Assembly: GCF_036327415.1 (NCBI RefSeq)
Contig: NZ_CP123961.1
Coordinates: 1,116,001-1,180,000, forward strand
Length of the DNA: 64,000 nucleotides
From: Bartonella grahamii subsp. shimonis
GTDB lineage: Bacteria > Pseudomonadota > Alphaproteobacteria > Rhizobiales > Rhizobiaceae
Reading direction: 5' to 3'
Part shown: one piece after another, positions 9,751 to 19,338 of the stretch
Position numbering within the stretch: position 1 is the stretch's first letter
Layout: every line of letters starts with the position of its first letter
The notes under the pieces: generated by a model
The model's database searches: none
The model's input: the letters and a program-made list of their open reading frames with translations, nothing else
What the model was told of the DNA's origin: nothing
Translations under genes and position numbers: made by a program

Positions 9751-9765
9751 GCAGATAATTGTGAC

Positions 9766-10797
9766 ATGTTAACACATAACAAACGAAAGAAATCATCTAT
9801 CGTCCGTAATCCGTTGGTTATTCTCGGTCATTTTTTTCTCATGCTGATTATAATTATTCTTTTCGGCATAAGTATTCCTCTTTATATTGGAAAAAGTATT
9901 TTTGAAGAAAAGGGAGGAATTGAGGAAGAACAAGTTATTCTTATCCATCCTGGCACAGGAATTCGTGAAATTGCTTCATTGCTAGAAAAACGTGGTTTCA
10001 TTCGATCATCAGATATTTTTGTTTATGGGGTTGGTTATCACCAAAAAACAACGCATCTGAAGGCTGGTGAATATTTAATTCCAGCCCATGCTTCAATGCA
10101 GGATATTATGGATATTCTTGTGAAAGGAAAATCCATTGAGTATACTTTTACAGTACCGGAAGGTTTAACGGTTCAGCAAATTTTTGATCGATTAGCGGCG
10201 AATGAAATTTTGATTGGGGACCTTCCAGAAATTTTGCCTCCAGAGGGCTGTTTAATGACGGATACAGTTCATTTTATTCGGGGGACAACGCGTAAAGAGA
10301 TTGTAAACAGATTGCGTGAAGGACAAACAAAATTAATTCATGCTATATGGGCTACGCGTTCACCTGATCTACCCATTAAATCAATTGATGAATTTGTTAT
10401 ATTAGCCTCAATTGTTGAGAAAGAAACAGGAATTGCAGCAGAAAGACCAATGGTTGCTGCGGTATTTTATAACCGCCTTACAAAGCATATGCGTCTTCAA
10501 TCGGATCCAACAGTAATTTATGGTCTCTTTGGAGGAAAAGGAAAACCGTCCGGTCGTGCAATTTATCGTTCAGATCTTGAGAAGAAAACACCATATAATA
10601 CTTATAAAATTAATGGTTTGCCTCCAACAGCTATTGCAAATCCAGGTCGAGCTTCATTGAAAGCGGTGGCACATCCACCAAGCAGTGATGCACTTTATTT
10701 TGTTGCTGATGGTTCAGGAGGGCATGTTTTCTCTCGAACTTTAGAGGAACATAATATGAATGTTCGCAAGTGGCGAGAATTAAAAGCAAGACATTGA
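9766..10797 (+). CDS. mltG: Endolytic murein transglycosylase MltG (YceG-like)
   Basis: MltG cleaves nascent peptidoglycan strands inside the chain and acts at the inner membrane. The 343-residue product has a basic start, a membrane anchor at about residues 22-44 (NPLVILGHFFLMLIIIILFG), a LysM-like region (HPGTGIREIASLLEKRG), and the YceG catalytic domain with the conserved Glu in ASIVEKETG, LQSDPTVIYG and the C-terminal YFVADGSGGHVFS. The ATG used has no strong ribosome-binding site; the better one belongs to an upstream in-frame ATG at 9688 blocked by a TGA. Confidence 0.9.
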   Translation: MLTHNKRKKSSIVRNPLVILGHFFLMLIIIILFGISIPLYIGKSIFEEKGGIEEEQVILIHPGTGIREIASLLEKRGFIRSSDIFVYGVGYHQKTTHLKAGEYLIPAHASMQDIMDILVKGKSIEYTFTVPEGLTVQQIFDRLAANEILIGDLPEILPPEGCLMTDTVHFIRGTTRKEIVNRLREGQTKLIHAIWATRSPDLPIKSIDEFVILASIVEKETGIAAERPMVAAVFYNRLTKHMRLQSDPTVIYGLFGGKGKPSGRAIYRSDLEKKTPYNTYKINGLPPTAIANPGRASLKAVAHPPSSDALYFVADGSGGHVFSRTLEEHNMNVRKWRELKARH

Positions 10798-10933
10798 ATT
10801 TATAATGGTAACACATCTTTGCATCGTAAATGAGAATCCAAAATATAGTAAAATTTTTCTATTTAAACTTTTTATGAGAATGATAAAAAATCATTTTCTT
10901 GTCTGTTAAAAGTGGGATTAGCGTATGGGTAAA

Positions 10934-11050
10934 AATCTTTAAGAAAGTAGTGAATACACTGCTAATAACTTATCTCAAAAAAGAGCAGAATAACATTGAG
11001 AACTGCTAAGAAAACACATTGATTAGGGGAAAGGTTGAGATAATGTATAA
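10934..11050 (+). pseudogene. Probable remnant of the 3' end of yicC
   Basis: In other Rhizobiales yicC lies between mltG and gmk; here there is no such ORF. One frame of this stretch nevertheless reads like a stop-riddled YicC C-terminus: AN-N-LSQK at 10961-10981 resembles the family's EANTLCSK, and after two stops ELLRKHID-stop-GKG-stop-DNV-stop (11000-11050) resembles ELK-IDQ-REQ-QNVE, with TAG where CAG (Gln) and TAA where GAA (Glu) would stand. The match is by eye and the first two thirds of the gene are not recognisable. Confidence 0.4.
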
Positions 11051-11094
11051 TTCAAATTTTGGAGAAACATTTATGAACAAAGTAGAGTGATGTA

Positions 11095-11769
11095 ATGACA
11101 GTCTTTGAAAGTAAATTGAGTGCTATAAAAATTCAACGCCGCGGTTTTTTATTTATTCTCTCTTCACCTTCAGGTGCTGGTAAATCAACAATTTCTCGAT
11201 TACTTCTAAAAGATGGACAATTAGAGCTTTCCGTAAGTATGACCACAAGGAGAAGACGTCCTAGTGAAGTGGATGGACTACATTATCACTTTATTTCAAA
11301 GGAAGAGTTTGAATATAAGCGTGATAGAGATGAATTTATTGAATGGGCAGAAGTTCATGGAAATTATTATGGCACTTTACGTGAAACTGTTGAAAACGCA
11401 TTGAGTACTGGCCGTGACATGTTATTTGATATTGATTATCAAGGTACCGAGCAGCTGCAAAAAAAGATGCTAGGAGACACTGTATCTGTTTTTATCCTTC
11501 CACCATCAATGAAAGAGCTTGTTTCGCGTTTACATCGTCGAGCAGAAGATAGTCAAGATATCATCAATTTACGATTGGAAAATGCCCGAACAGAGTTAAA
11601 GCATTGGCGTTCTTATGATTATGTTGTGATTAACGAAGATTTAGATCAGTCTTTATCTTTTATTAAATCAATTTATTTAGCTGAAACCGCAAAACGCGAG
11701 CGCTGTTCTTATCTTGGCTCTTTTGTTGATGGGCTTATTGCTGAAAAGATCGATAAATGTCTTGATTAA
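11095..11769 (+). CDS. gmk: Guanylate kinase
   Basis: Gmk phosphorylates GMP to GDP with ATP. The 224-residue protein has the P-loop [10 protein letters not shown] near residue 22, the GMP-binding segments [16 protein letters not shown] and HYHF, and [11 protein letters not shown]. The length and N-terminal extension are normal for the family in alphaproteobacteria. The ATG has only a weak GAGTGA upstream. It converges with rsmA, whose stop is 27 bases away. Confidence 0.95.
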   Translation: MTVFESKLSAIKIQRRGFLFILSSPSGAGKSTISRLLLKDGQLELSVSMTTRRRRPSEVDGLHYHFISKEEFEYKRDRDEFIEWAEVHGNYYGTLRETVENALSTGRDMLFDIDYQGTEQLQKKMLGDTVSVFILPPSMKELVSRLHRRAEDSQDIINLRLENARTELKHWRSYDYVVINEDLDQSLSFIKSIYLAETAKRERCSYLGSFVDGLIAEKIDKCLD

Positions 11770-11788
11770 AAAAGATTGCATAACAAAA

Positions 11789-11806
11789 AGTGCATTTTAG
11801 AGCACT
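11789..11806 (-). terminator. Hairpin at the 3' end of the lpt-surA-pdxA-rsmA operon
   Basis: AGTGC at 11789-11793 pairs with GCACT at 11802-11806. On the minus strand the stem is followed directly by TTTTTG, as in an intrinsic terminator, and it overlaps the rsmA stop codon. The stem is only five base pairs, so it is weak. Confidence 0.4.
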
Positions 11807-12627
11807 AGATGTGCTAAAGTTATAAATTCAGAAACCGAGAGCGTTTCAGCACGGCGCGTTCCATCAATTCCAGCTTTTTCTAACAATACTTCACCTCCAA
11901 GTGTTTTGAGATTTTGACGAAGCATTTTTCGTCTTTGTCCAAAGGCAGTTTTTGTGACGAGGCTTAGTTTTTGTGCAGAGCAGGCAAGAGGTTGTGTTCG
12001 CGGAACAATATGAACAACGGAAGAAGTTACTTTAGGTATTGGTATGAAGGCTTGAGGGGGCACATCAAAAGCAATTTTAGCAGTAGTACGCCAGCCAGTT
12101 AAGACACTAAGACGTCCATAATGAGTAGATTGAGGTTTAGCTGTAATCCGTTTGGCAACTTCACGTTGAAACATCAATGTCATTGATTCATAAAAAGGGG
12201 GCCATGGTTCAGTCAAAAGCCAATTTAATAAGAGTTGTGTTCCAATATTATAGGGAAGATTTGCAATAATACGAGGTTTTTCTGGGCTTGTTTCAAAGAG
12301 TTTTGAGAAGTCTTGCTTCAGTGCATCATTACAAATAATTTTTAATTTTTTAGGATAGTGTTTTTCTATTTCTAAGAGAGCTGGCATGCAGCGCTCATCG
12401 CGTTCTATTGCCGTTACAATGGCGCCCTTTGCTAGCAAGGCACGTGTGAGACCTCCAGGACCAGGACCAATTTCAAGAACAGGTTTTCCTTCTATATTAC
12501 CTGCGTGATGAGCAATTTTAGATGTTAAATTAAGGTCAAAAAGAAAATTTTGCCCCAAAGATTTATGCGCTTGTAATCCATATATATCAATGACCTCGCG
12601 TAGAGGAGGGAGATTATCTATTGGCAT
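11797..12627 (-). CDS. rsmA: 16S rRNA adenine dimethyltransferase (KsgA/RsmA)
   Basis: RsmA dimethylates two adjacent adenines near the 3' end of 16S rRNA late in 30S assembly. The 276-residue protein has [10 protein letters not shown] near residue 22, the SAM-binding motif [16 protein letters not shown], and the catalytic [12 protein letters not shown]. Its start lies 10 bases inside pdxA, so translation is probably coupled. The surA-pdxA-rsmA order is the classical arrangement. Confidence 0.97.
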   Translation of the reverse strand: MPIDNLPPLREVIDIYGLQAHKSLGQNFLFDLNLTSKIAHHAGNIEGKPVLEIGPGPGGLTRALLAKGAIVTAIERDERCMPALLEIEKHYPKKLKIICNDALKQDFSKLFETSPEKPRIIANLPYNIGTQLLLNWLLTEPWPPFYESMTLMFQREVAKRITAKPQSTHYGRLSVLTGWRTTAKIAFDVPPQAFIPIPKVTSSVVHIVPRTQPLACSAQKLSLVTKTAFGQRRKMLRQNLKTLGGEVLLEKAGIDGTRRAETLSVSEFITLAHLVL

Positions 12628-13631
12628 GGTATGAAACTATTTTGGGCAAGTTGATTTGCAAGTTTAAGAGCAGCAATAAAGCTTTCGGGAGAGGCTATCC
12701 CTTTATCAGCAATGTCAAAAGCAGTTCCGTGATCTGGAGAGGTGCGAATAAAAGGGAGACCTAATGTGACATTAACAGTGCTATCAAAGTCTAATGTTTT
12801 AGCAGGGATAAGGGCTTGATCATGATACATACAAATGGCAACGTCATATGCCTTCCTTGCGCATTCATGGAACATTGTGTCGGCAGGAAGCGGGCCTGCA
12901 ATATTGAGTCCTTTCTTTTTAAGATATTCAATAGCAGGAGTGATAACTTCAATATCTTCTTTTCCCATTGCACCTCCTTCTCCAGCATGAGGATTGAGAC
13001 CAGCAACAGCTAGTCGGGGTGACGTTATTTTAAACCGTGTTTTTAAGTCACATTCAGTAATAAGTACCGTTTGAATAATTAATTCACGGGTAAGCTGTGA
13101 AGGGACAGCTTTAAATGGAATATGAACAGTTGTTGGTACTGTTTTTAATCGAGGTCCTGCTAACATCATAACTGGATGATAACATTTATGAAAAGCTTTA
13201 TGGGCTAAATCGGCTAAAAATTCTGTATGACCTGGAAATTGAAAACCAGCATCATAAAGATTCTTTTTTGCAATAGGACAAGTGATAAGTGCACATGCGT
13301 GACCACTTTGAATCAATTGAACACTGCGTTTAATTGATTCAATGATTCCTGCGGCATTATTCGATGAAGGGACACCTAATTGATTACTTTGTTTATTTTT
13401 TAATGGTATGATAGGAAGAGCATTTTGAAAGTTTTTAGCGGGATTATTGATTAAAACAGATTCCACCTCAACATTAATCTGTAAAAAATGAGCGCGCGAA
13501 CAAATAACATCTGGGTCAGCAAGAAGCACAAAAGGCGGAATTTGGCGCGTAACACGCAAATTCCACGCTTTTAGTACTATTTCAGGGCCAATTCCGGCAG
13601 GATCGCCACCGCTAACAATAAGAGCAGCCAT
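12618..13631 (-). CDS. pdxA: 4-hydroxythreonine-4-phosphate dehydrogenase
   Basis: PdxA oxidises 4-phospho-hydroxythreonine in the DXP-dependent pathway of pyridoxal phosphate synthesis. The 337-residue protein starts with [16 protein letters not shown] and has metal-binding His residues in [10 protein letters not shown], in [10 protein letters not shown] and in MYHDQALIP. Length is typical. Its first base coincides with the last base of the surA-like gene and it overlaps rsmA by 10 bases, so this is a tight operon. Confidence 0.96.
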   Translation of the reverse strand: MAALIVSGGDPAGIGPEIVLKAWNLRVTRQIPPFVLLADPDVICSRAHFLQINVEVESVLINNPAKNFQNALPIIPLKNKQSNQLGVPSSNNAAGIIESIKRSVQLIQSGHACALITCPIAKKNLYDAGFQFPGHTEFLADLAHKAFHKCYHPVMMLAGPRLKTVPTTVHIPFKAVPSQLTRELIIQTVLITECDLKTRFKITSPRLAVAGLNPHAGEGGAMGKEDIEVITPAIEYLKKKGLNIAGPLPADTMFHECARKAYDVAICMYHDQALIPAKTLDFDSTVNVTLGLPFIRTSPDHGTAFDIADKGIASPESFIAALKLANQLAQNSFIPCQ

Positions 13632-14605
13632 TATGAATTTTGAATGCGTGCCACTCGCCGCAGTTCTCCTAAATATTTGTTGCTTAATTCTTCAAGTCTT
13701 TGCGGGCTTCTTTTTTTACTATCTTGAAGAGAAAATATCAATCGAGCGACATAATCATCAGAAACTCTTTTTATTTTGCAGACAGCAATTGCTTCGATCC
13801 CATCAGATGTTTCTTGTAATTTTGTCATTTTTCCAGCAGGCGTTGCAAGAATAGCTTGTTCCCATGCATTGGGAAGTTGGGGCTCTAGAAACTTTCCTAA
13901 ATGGCGGATCGTAACGTCTAAAATACCTCTTGCTTGATTGTGAGCTTTTGCGCAGCCACGGAAATGCGCACGGAAGTTGTTTGCTTCTCTTTGACGTCTT
14001 TCAAAAATTTCTGAACGACGATGTGCTGGAATGACAAAAACAATACGCTGTAATGTATATTCATTGGTTGAAGGTTTAACACCACCATTTTTTAATATTC
14101 TTCGTACAGCTTCTTGTTCGCTAATCATACCCGTTTCAGCTTGATAGCGTGCGCTAACAAGACGCCCCCATCCGATTTGTCCACGGATGTAATCTTTAAA
14201 GTGTTGCACAGTAATCTCAGTTTGGATCAGGATCTGGTTGAGTTGATCAATCGTCATATTATTTTGTGTTGCAAAATTCTCAAACGCTCTATCAACTTCA
14301 TCATTGCTTACTTCAATATTACGACGTTTTATTTCAATATTTTTCAGCTTTTCATCGATAAGCTCTTTTTTAGCCTGTGCCACCAAATTGCCCTGCTTTT
14401 GTTGCAGTCTGAGAAAAGCAATGCGCCTTTGTATATCATAATTTGTAATGGGGGTGCCATTAACTGTAACAACAATAGAAGTCTGCGCAAAGACTGTCGA
14501 AATCAAATTTTCATTTATTAGCAGGCTGCTTACGCTCAAAGACGCAATATAAAATAAAGCAAGAACACGCTTTTTCAATTTATTCATGTAAATAGGCTTT
14601 CGCAT
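13631..14605 (-). CDS. surA: Periplasmic SurA-like chaperone / peptidyl-prolyl isomerase
   Basis: SurA-type proteins escort outer-membrane proteins through the periplasm. The 324-residue product has a signal peptide (cleavage probably after VFAQ, about residue 41), a SurA N-terminal chaperone domain (VNGTPITNYDIQRRIAFL to about residue 170), and a region where the parvulin domain should be that is poorly conserved (LQRIVFVIPAHR to about 290). Isomerase activity is therefore doubtful. An alternative start is the ATG at 14587. Its place between lptD and pdxA supports the call. Confidence 0.85.
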   Translation of the reverse strand: MRKPIYMNKLKKRVLALFYIASLSVSSLLINENLISTVFAQTSIVVTVNGTPITNYDIQRRIAFLRLQQKQGNLVAQAKKELIDEKLKNIEIKRRNIEVSNDEVDRAFENFATQNNMTIDQLNQILIQTEITVQHFKDYIRGQIGWGRLVSARYQAETGMISEQEAVRRILKNGGVKPSTNEYTLQRIVFVIPAHRRSEIFERRQREANNFRAHFRGCAKAHNQARGILDVTIRHLGKFLEPQLPNAWEQAILATPAGKMTKLQETSDGIEAIAVCKIKRVSDDYVARLIFSLQDSKKRSPQRLEELSNKYLGELRRVARIQNS

Positions 14606-14698
14606 TGTTTATTAATTCTCATCAATAACTTAAAATATACGCTTTCTTTCATAAAAACAATGATAAGTTAAATCACTTATACATTCTCTTTATAAATT

Positions 14699-17059
14699 TT
14701 AATCTATCTTTTTTCCGATATCTGCAATTGTACGCAATGAAAGAGAGAAATTAAAATTTTGCAAAGGTGTTTTCCTCCCTGGATTTTTTACTTGTTGATA
14801 ACCGAATGTTAGTCCGAAACATTCATCTGTATAATTCAAGCTAATTCCTCGCTTTATAAATGTACCAGATACGAGATCATAACCGGCGTTGCTATTAATG
14901 GACCAATAATCTGCCAGTTTAAGTCCAGTTTGAAAAGAAATTTCTTGACGCTCTTGAGGATATTCATAATCTGGTTGTTCTGCGATATATGCATATTGTA
15001 TAGATGCCCAAAGTTTTTCCCATTTTTGTGATGCTTCGATTTCACTACGGCGGATTTTGCCTGTTTTTTTGTCAAAGCGTCCGCGCGTTTCTAAGGAAAA
15101 ACCACTTTTATGGGTCGCACCAAACATTGCAACATAGTCTGAACGTTTTGCCTCTAAGCTAGAGTGAATACCTACATTGACAAAGTCCTTTTCTGCAAAA
15201 GAATTCTTTCCTGCCAAATGAAAGGATTGTCCAATGAGACCATAAAGAGACCAATTGTCATTAAAGCTTCCAGAATATCTTAGACCTATATTGGCTCTTG
15301 TGCCACCTTCTACACGATCATAACCAGAAAATTTGTCCCGTTGAAAGAGAGTGGTTGCATCAAAGACAAAGCTTTGAGCATCTTCATTAGGAATTTGTCC
15401 AATATATTGTTCATTATTGCGTATAAAAATTTGTGCGGTTGGTTCTATAATATGTGTAGAATGATCAGCTGTAATGAGAAAGGGATAGCGTAGTTCCAAC
15501 CCTGCTGTTGCCATGCCACGAATTGTTGAACCATGAATTGCGGATAAGGCATTATTTTCTATAGAAGCTGTATGATTTTCGCTTACATTGGTTGTAATAA
15601 TATCAGCCCGTAGAGAGAGAAGGGGGGTTAAGATGAGGCCGTTGTGCGTATTGAAGCGCTTTTTCCACTGAAGCTCGTTTGTTAAACGCAAACTATTTCC
15701 AGCCATACCAGAAAGTCTTATTATGTTGAGAGGGTTTTCATTTTGGTCGGTAGAACTGAAGTCAGCATGACGACGATAAATTGATTGCATATTACTATGG
15801 AAGGTAAGCTCTCCATTATAAATGGGTTCATCTGGGGTGAAAAAATAATCGATGCGTGGTAGGACCCACGCTTGCCGAGAGTGACGTTCATAATGAGGAT
15901 CATTCAATACTGAATTTTGAACTTTAAAATGATAAAAGCGCATATCAAAATAATTTTTTCTTGCAAGACCACTCAGATAGATCTGAGAAAGTTGTGTAGG
16001 ATTGCTATAATTTTCAAGTTTATAGGCACGACTAAAATGCCGATCGGATTGTGCAAGAATATCCCATCCATAAGTCCAGTGTGAATTAATATGAAAGTCC
16101 CCCTTTGTTGCCAGCATATAACGGTTTTTATACTGTGCATCAATTGTGTCATTATCAAATCTATGCGGTTTCATTTGATATATATGAGCAAAACGAATGT
16201 TATAACGTCCCATTTTAAAACGTTGACGCCATTCCCCTTCGGTTAAAAGCCCTTGTTGGGTATAAACCGTAGAAGAAAGGGTAAAATCATAATGGGGGGC
16301 GAGATTCCAAAAATAAGAGTTCTTTATCCCCATACCGAGATAATCAGTATAAAAAAAATGAGGAGTAAGCAGACCGCTAGCACGCCTGACAGTTGGATCA
16401 TAGATCTCAAAATTTGGAAATTTTATAATCGGTACACCAAGAACTTCAAAACTGCTATTTTCAAACCGAATTTTTTTGATGCTATTATTCCATATGATCT
16501 TTCTTGCTTTGATTTTCCATAGAACGTCTCTATCTGGTTTATAAGAGCAAGGTTCACAGGCTGTATAGGTTGCATTTTCAAAGATTGTTATGTGATTGTT
16601 TTGGCGTGTAGCATTTTGGGCTGAAAAGTGAACATTGTTAGCTGTATCAATACGTAAGGCGTTTACAAAACCTTCGCCAAGATCTTTGGTCATATCAATT
16701 TGGTTGGAATAAATTTTATTACCATCCTTTTGAGTAATTTCAACGTTACCTTGTGCTATAAGCCGCCCTGTTTTTTGATTGTAAATAACTTTTTGAGCAA
16801 AAACTTTATTGCCATCATATTCGATTTGGACATTACCTTGTGCAGAAACAGTGTTTTCATCACGATTGTAGATGAGTTCATCCGCAGAGAGCAAAAGAGG
16901 GCGTTCCGGATTTTGAATGTAACTTTGAGAAGGAGACATAAGGCTTTGAGCGTGCGCACAATAAGACAAAGCCCCCCCTAAAATAACTCCCATAACACTT
17001 TTAAAAGCGAGAGCACTTAATTTTGTTAAAATAATTTTTTTAAGTGTTAATGCTTTCAC
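14699..17059 (-). CDS. lptD: LPS-assembly protein LptD
   Basis: LptD is the outer-membrane barrel that, with LptE, inserts LPS into the outer leaflet. The 786-residue protein starts with GTG at 17057-17059, directly after the lptG stop. It has a signal peptide ending in AHAQ near residue 38, an OstA/LptA-like jellyroll (LLLSADELIYNRDENTVSAQ to about residue 170), and then the large barrel. Cysteine pairs at YTACEPCSY and in TDECFGL could form the disulfides needed for maturation. It is followed by the surA-like gene after 93 bases. Confidence 0.95.
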   Translation of the reverse strand: MKALTLKKIILTKLSALAFKSVMGVILGGALSYCAHAQSLMSPSQSYIQNPERPLLLSADELIYNRDENTVSAQGNVQIEYDGNKVFAQKVIYNQKTGRLIAQGNVEITQKDGNKIYSNQIDMTKDLGEGFVNALRIDTANNVHFSAQNATRQNNHITIFENATYTACEPCSYKPDRDVLWKIKARKIIWNNSIKKIRFENSSFEVLGVPIIKFPNFEIYDPTVRRASGLLTPHFFYTDYLGMGIKNSYFWNLAPHYDFTLSSTVYTQQGLLTEGEWRQRFKMGRYNIRFAHIYQMKPHRFDNDTIDAQYKNRYMLATKGDFHINSHWTYGWDILAQSDRHFSRAYKLENYSNPTQLSQIYLSGLARKNYFDMRFYHFKVQNSVLNDPHYERHSRQAWVLPRIDYFFTPDEPIYNGELTFHSNMQSIYRRHADFSSTDQNENPLNIIRLSGMAGNSLRLTNELQWKKRFNTHNGLILTPLLSLRADIITTNVSENHTASIENNALSAIHGSTIRGMATAGLELRYPFLITADHSTHIIEPTAQIFIRNNEQYIGQIPNEDAQSFVFDATTLFQRDKFSGYDRVEGGTRANIGLRYSGSFNDNWSLYGLIGQSFHLAGKNSFAEKDFVNVGIHSSLEAKRSDYVAMFGATHKSGFSLETRGRFDKKTGKIRRSEIEASQKWEKLWASIQYAYIAEQPDYEYPQERQEISFQTGLKLADYWSINSNAGYDLVSGTFIKRGISLNYTDECFGLTFGYQQVKNPGRKTPLQNFNFSLSLRTIADIGKKID

Positions 17060-18151
17060 TTAGCCATCCTCTTTATGAAGTAAAAAAGAGATTCCTAAGA
17101 ATAACGCAATAACAACGGGTGTCCAAGCTGCAATAATTGGTGGAATATATCCAGCATTACCAAAAGCTTGAACGAGTACGGAAATAACATAAAGCATAAA
17201 CCCAGCTATTATGCCACCAAGAATCAACGTTCTAGATTGCCCAAAACGTGTAAAATTTAAAGATACAGTTGCTGCAATGAGGGTCATTGCCACAAGCAAT
17301 GCCGGTAATGCAATCAAAGATTGGAAATACATATCAAAATTATTAGCAGAATAGCCAAATGAACGTGCAATCATAATTTTTTTTGGCAATTGGTAAAACG
17401 GAATAGTCGCGGGATTCGCTAAACGTTCCGTTAAAAATTCAGGTTTTAGATTGGTTTTTATTTGTAACATGGTAAATTTTTCAGGAGGATGCCCTATTTT
17501 ATAGATTGTTCCGTTTGTTAATAGCCAAGATCCATTAGTCAAGGTTGCTCTTGGGGCGTTAATCCAATTTTTGACGGTTGCGTTGTCCTTGTATTGTACA
17601 AAGGTTGCATCGAGAAGAGAAAGTTCTTGGTCGGTGATAAATTTAGCACCAATGGTTGTTCTGCCTAAATTTGTACGTTGTGTTAACCAGTGGATATTTG
17701 TATTATGAAGAGGTGTTAGTACATTATTATTGCGCCATTCAGTCATCTTTTTTTCTGCTTGAGAAAATCCCCATGCAGCAAGTGGGTTAATGAGAAGAAT
17801 TGAAAATAATCCCAAAAGAAAAGCTCCCAAACAAGCTGGCATAAGAAATTGCCATGCAGAAACACCGATTGAACGAGTCACCACAAGTTCAAGTTTTTTG
17901 TTGAGCGAGATAAGCGTTGCCATTGCAGAAAAGAGTGCAATGAAAGGGATAAGTTGTTGCATGATAAAAGGGATGCGTAAAACAGAGAGGAAAAATGCAT
18001 CTTTTGCTGTATAATGCGGAAGGGAGGGTAGCCTACCGGAATTCTCTGTGAAATCGATTAAAAGAGCAAGAACAAAAATACTTCCCCAGAAATAACAAGT
18101 TATTTTAAGATAACGTATAAAAAAATATCGTCCAAGTGTCCACCCAATCAT
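17060..18151 (-). CDS. lptG: LPS export permease LptG
   Basis: LptG and LptF are the membrane subunits of the LptB2FG ABC transporter that pulls LPS from the inner membrane. The 363-residue protein has two sets of three membrane helices around a periplasmic jellyroll: segments near residues 10-35, 55-80, 100-125, then 275-360. The N-terminus TLGRYFFIRYLK is typical. Its ATG overlaps the lptF stop by four bases and its TAA is followed without gap by the lptD GTG. Confidence 0.94.
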   Translation of the reverse strand: MIGWTLGRYFFIRYLKITCYFWGSIFVLALLIDFTENSGRLPSLPHYTAKDAFFLSVLRIPFIMQQLIPFIALFSAMATLISLNKKLELVVTRSIGVSAWQFLMPACLGAFLLGLFSILLINPLAAWGFSQAEKKMTEWRNNNVLTPLHNTNIHWLTQRTNLGRTTIGAKFITDQELSLLDATFVQYKDNATVKNWINAPRATLTNGSWLLTNGTIYKIGHPPEKFTMLQIKTNLKPEFLTERLANPATIPFYQLPKKIMIARSFGYSANNFDMYFQSLIALPALLVAMTLIAATVSLNFTRFGQSRTLILGGIIAGFMLYVISVLVQAFGNAGYIPPIIAAWTPVVIALFLGISFLLHKEDG

Positions 18152-19338
18152 GATATTTCATCCGAGGAATCGTGAGATTTTCGATGTTCAAATTTGTTCA
18201 TTACTTTTTGAAAAGCGATTTGAATAATCTCATTAATTTTTGTGGGGAGTCCGATTTTATGATTCGTTAAAAGCATAAAAAAGACAAATGCACTTGTCCC
18301 TATAGGCATAATATAAAAGAGAGGAACATATGCAAGATCATTCTTTGCTTTTTCTGCGAAAAAATATCCTATCCAATACACCAGAAAAGAAAGGGCAATT
18401 GCCGAGAAAATTGCGGAATGACGAGCTTGTCGATGGGAGCATACATCCCCTGCCGCTGCTAATGCAATAAGTGAAAAAACAATAGGGTAGAGCCACTGTG
18501 TTAATCTGCGGTGAAACTCAGCTTTATATTGGAGTGGTTTTCGTTGATAGTAGGGATCTTTTGGGTCAGGGTTTTGTAAATAAGAAAGGGACCGATCTTT
18601 TGGATAAAGAGTAGGCGTTTTATCACTGGGGATAAACTCCCCTAGGCTAAAAGTATATGAGCTAAATTGAACGATTGAAACACTGTTATTTTGATGGTTG
18701 ACTCTTTCTATTTCACCGTTATTGAGAACCAGAAAACTGCCGTTTTTATTGCTCACAATGGATGCGTCTGTTGCATAATAAAAAAGATCAGTCTTAGGAT
18801 CACGCTGGTCGGCAATGAAAAGGCGTTCAAGTGTTCCATTTGGATTTCGTTCGCCAATTTCTATGTAAAGGTTATTGGCGAGTTTTTGGAAGCTTCCTTC
18901 ACTAATGAATAGATTAATAAGATCAAAATGAGCGCTTGCTAGCATTTGTCGCATATGAAGACGCGCTTGAGGAACAACAAAATTAGCTATAGAAAAGGAG
19001 ATACAGGATGCAACAATAGCAAGAAGAAGAATAGGTTTCCAAACAGTACTTTTAGGAAAACCAGAGGCATTAATGACAGCAAGTTCTGAATCTTGATTCA
19101 TTTCTGAAAGGATGGTTGTAACTGCGATCACTAATGCAAATGGAATGACAAGAAAAATAACAGAAGGAACCAATGAGAGTGAAAATTGTAAGACTGTGAG
19201 GAGTGTTTGTTTACTTGTTGTGAGAAAGTTTATCCGTGCAAGAATTTGTACTGTCCAACTAACGCCCACTGCTGCAATCATGACAGAACTAAACAAAACA
19301 AGGACACGTTTCAGGATGTAGAACTCAATGATACGCAT
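18148..19338 (-). CDS. lptF: LPS export permease LptF
   Basis: LptF is the partner of LptG in the LPS-extracting ABC transporter. The 396-residue protein starts MRIIEFYILKRVLVLF and shows the same layout of three helices, a periplasmic domain (about residues 125-270) and three helices. The 'QDSELAVINASGFP' segment matches the coupling region that contacts the LptB ATPase. A charged tail of about 40 residues follows the last helix. It is the first gene of the minus-strand lpt operon, so the promoter should lie in 19339-19600. Confidence 0.94.
   Translation of the reverse strand: MRIIEFYILKRVLVLFSSVMIAAVGVSWTVQILARINFLTTSKQTLLTVLQFSLSLVPSVIFLVIPFALVIAVTTILSEMNQDSELAVINASGFPKSTVWKPILLLAIVASCISFSIANFVVPQARLHMRQMLASAHFDLINLFISEGSFQKLANNLYIEIGERNPNGTLERLFIADQRDPKTDLFYYATDASIVSNKNGSFLVLNNGEIERVNHQNNSVSIVQFSSYTFSLGEFIPSDKTPTLYPKDRSLSYLQNPDPKDPYYQRKPLQYKAEFHRRLTQWLYPIVFSLIALAAAGDVCSHRQARHSAIFSAIALSFLVYWIGYFFAEKAKNDLAYVPLFYIMPIGTSAFVFFMLLTNHKIGLPTKINEIIQIAFQKVMNKFEHRKSHDSSDEIS

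Noticed and set aside
10876..10899. Hairpin-like AGAATGAT...ATCATTTTCT after mltG
   Set aside because: AT-rich with a mismatch and no T-run; not distinguishable from background in this composition.
14114..14521. 135-codon plus-strand ORF
   Set aside because: It is antisense to the surA-like gene; composition follows from the real gene on the other strand.
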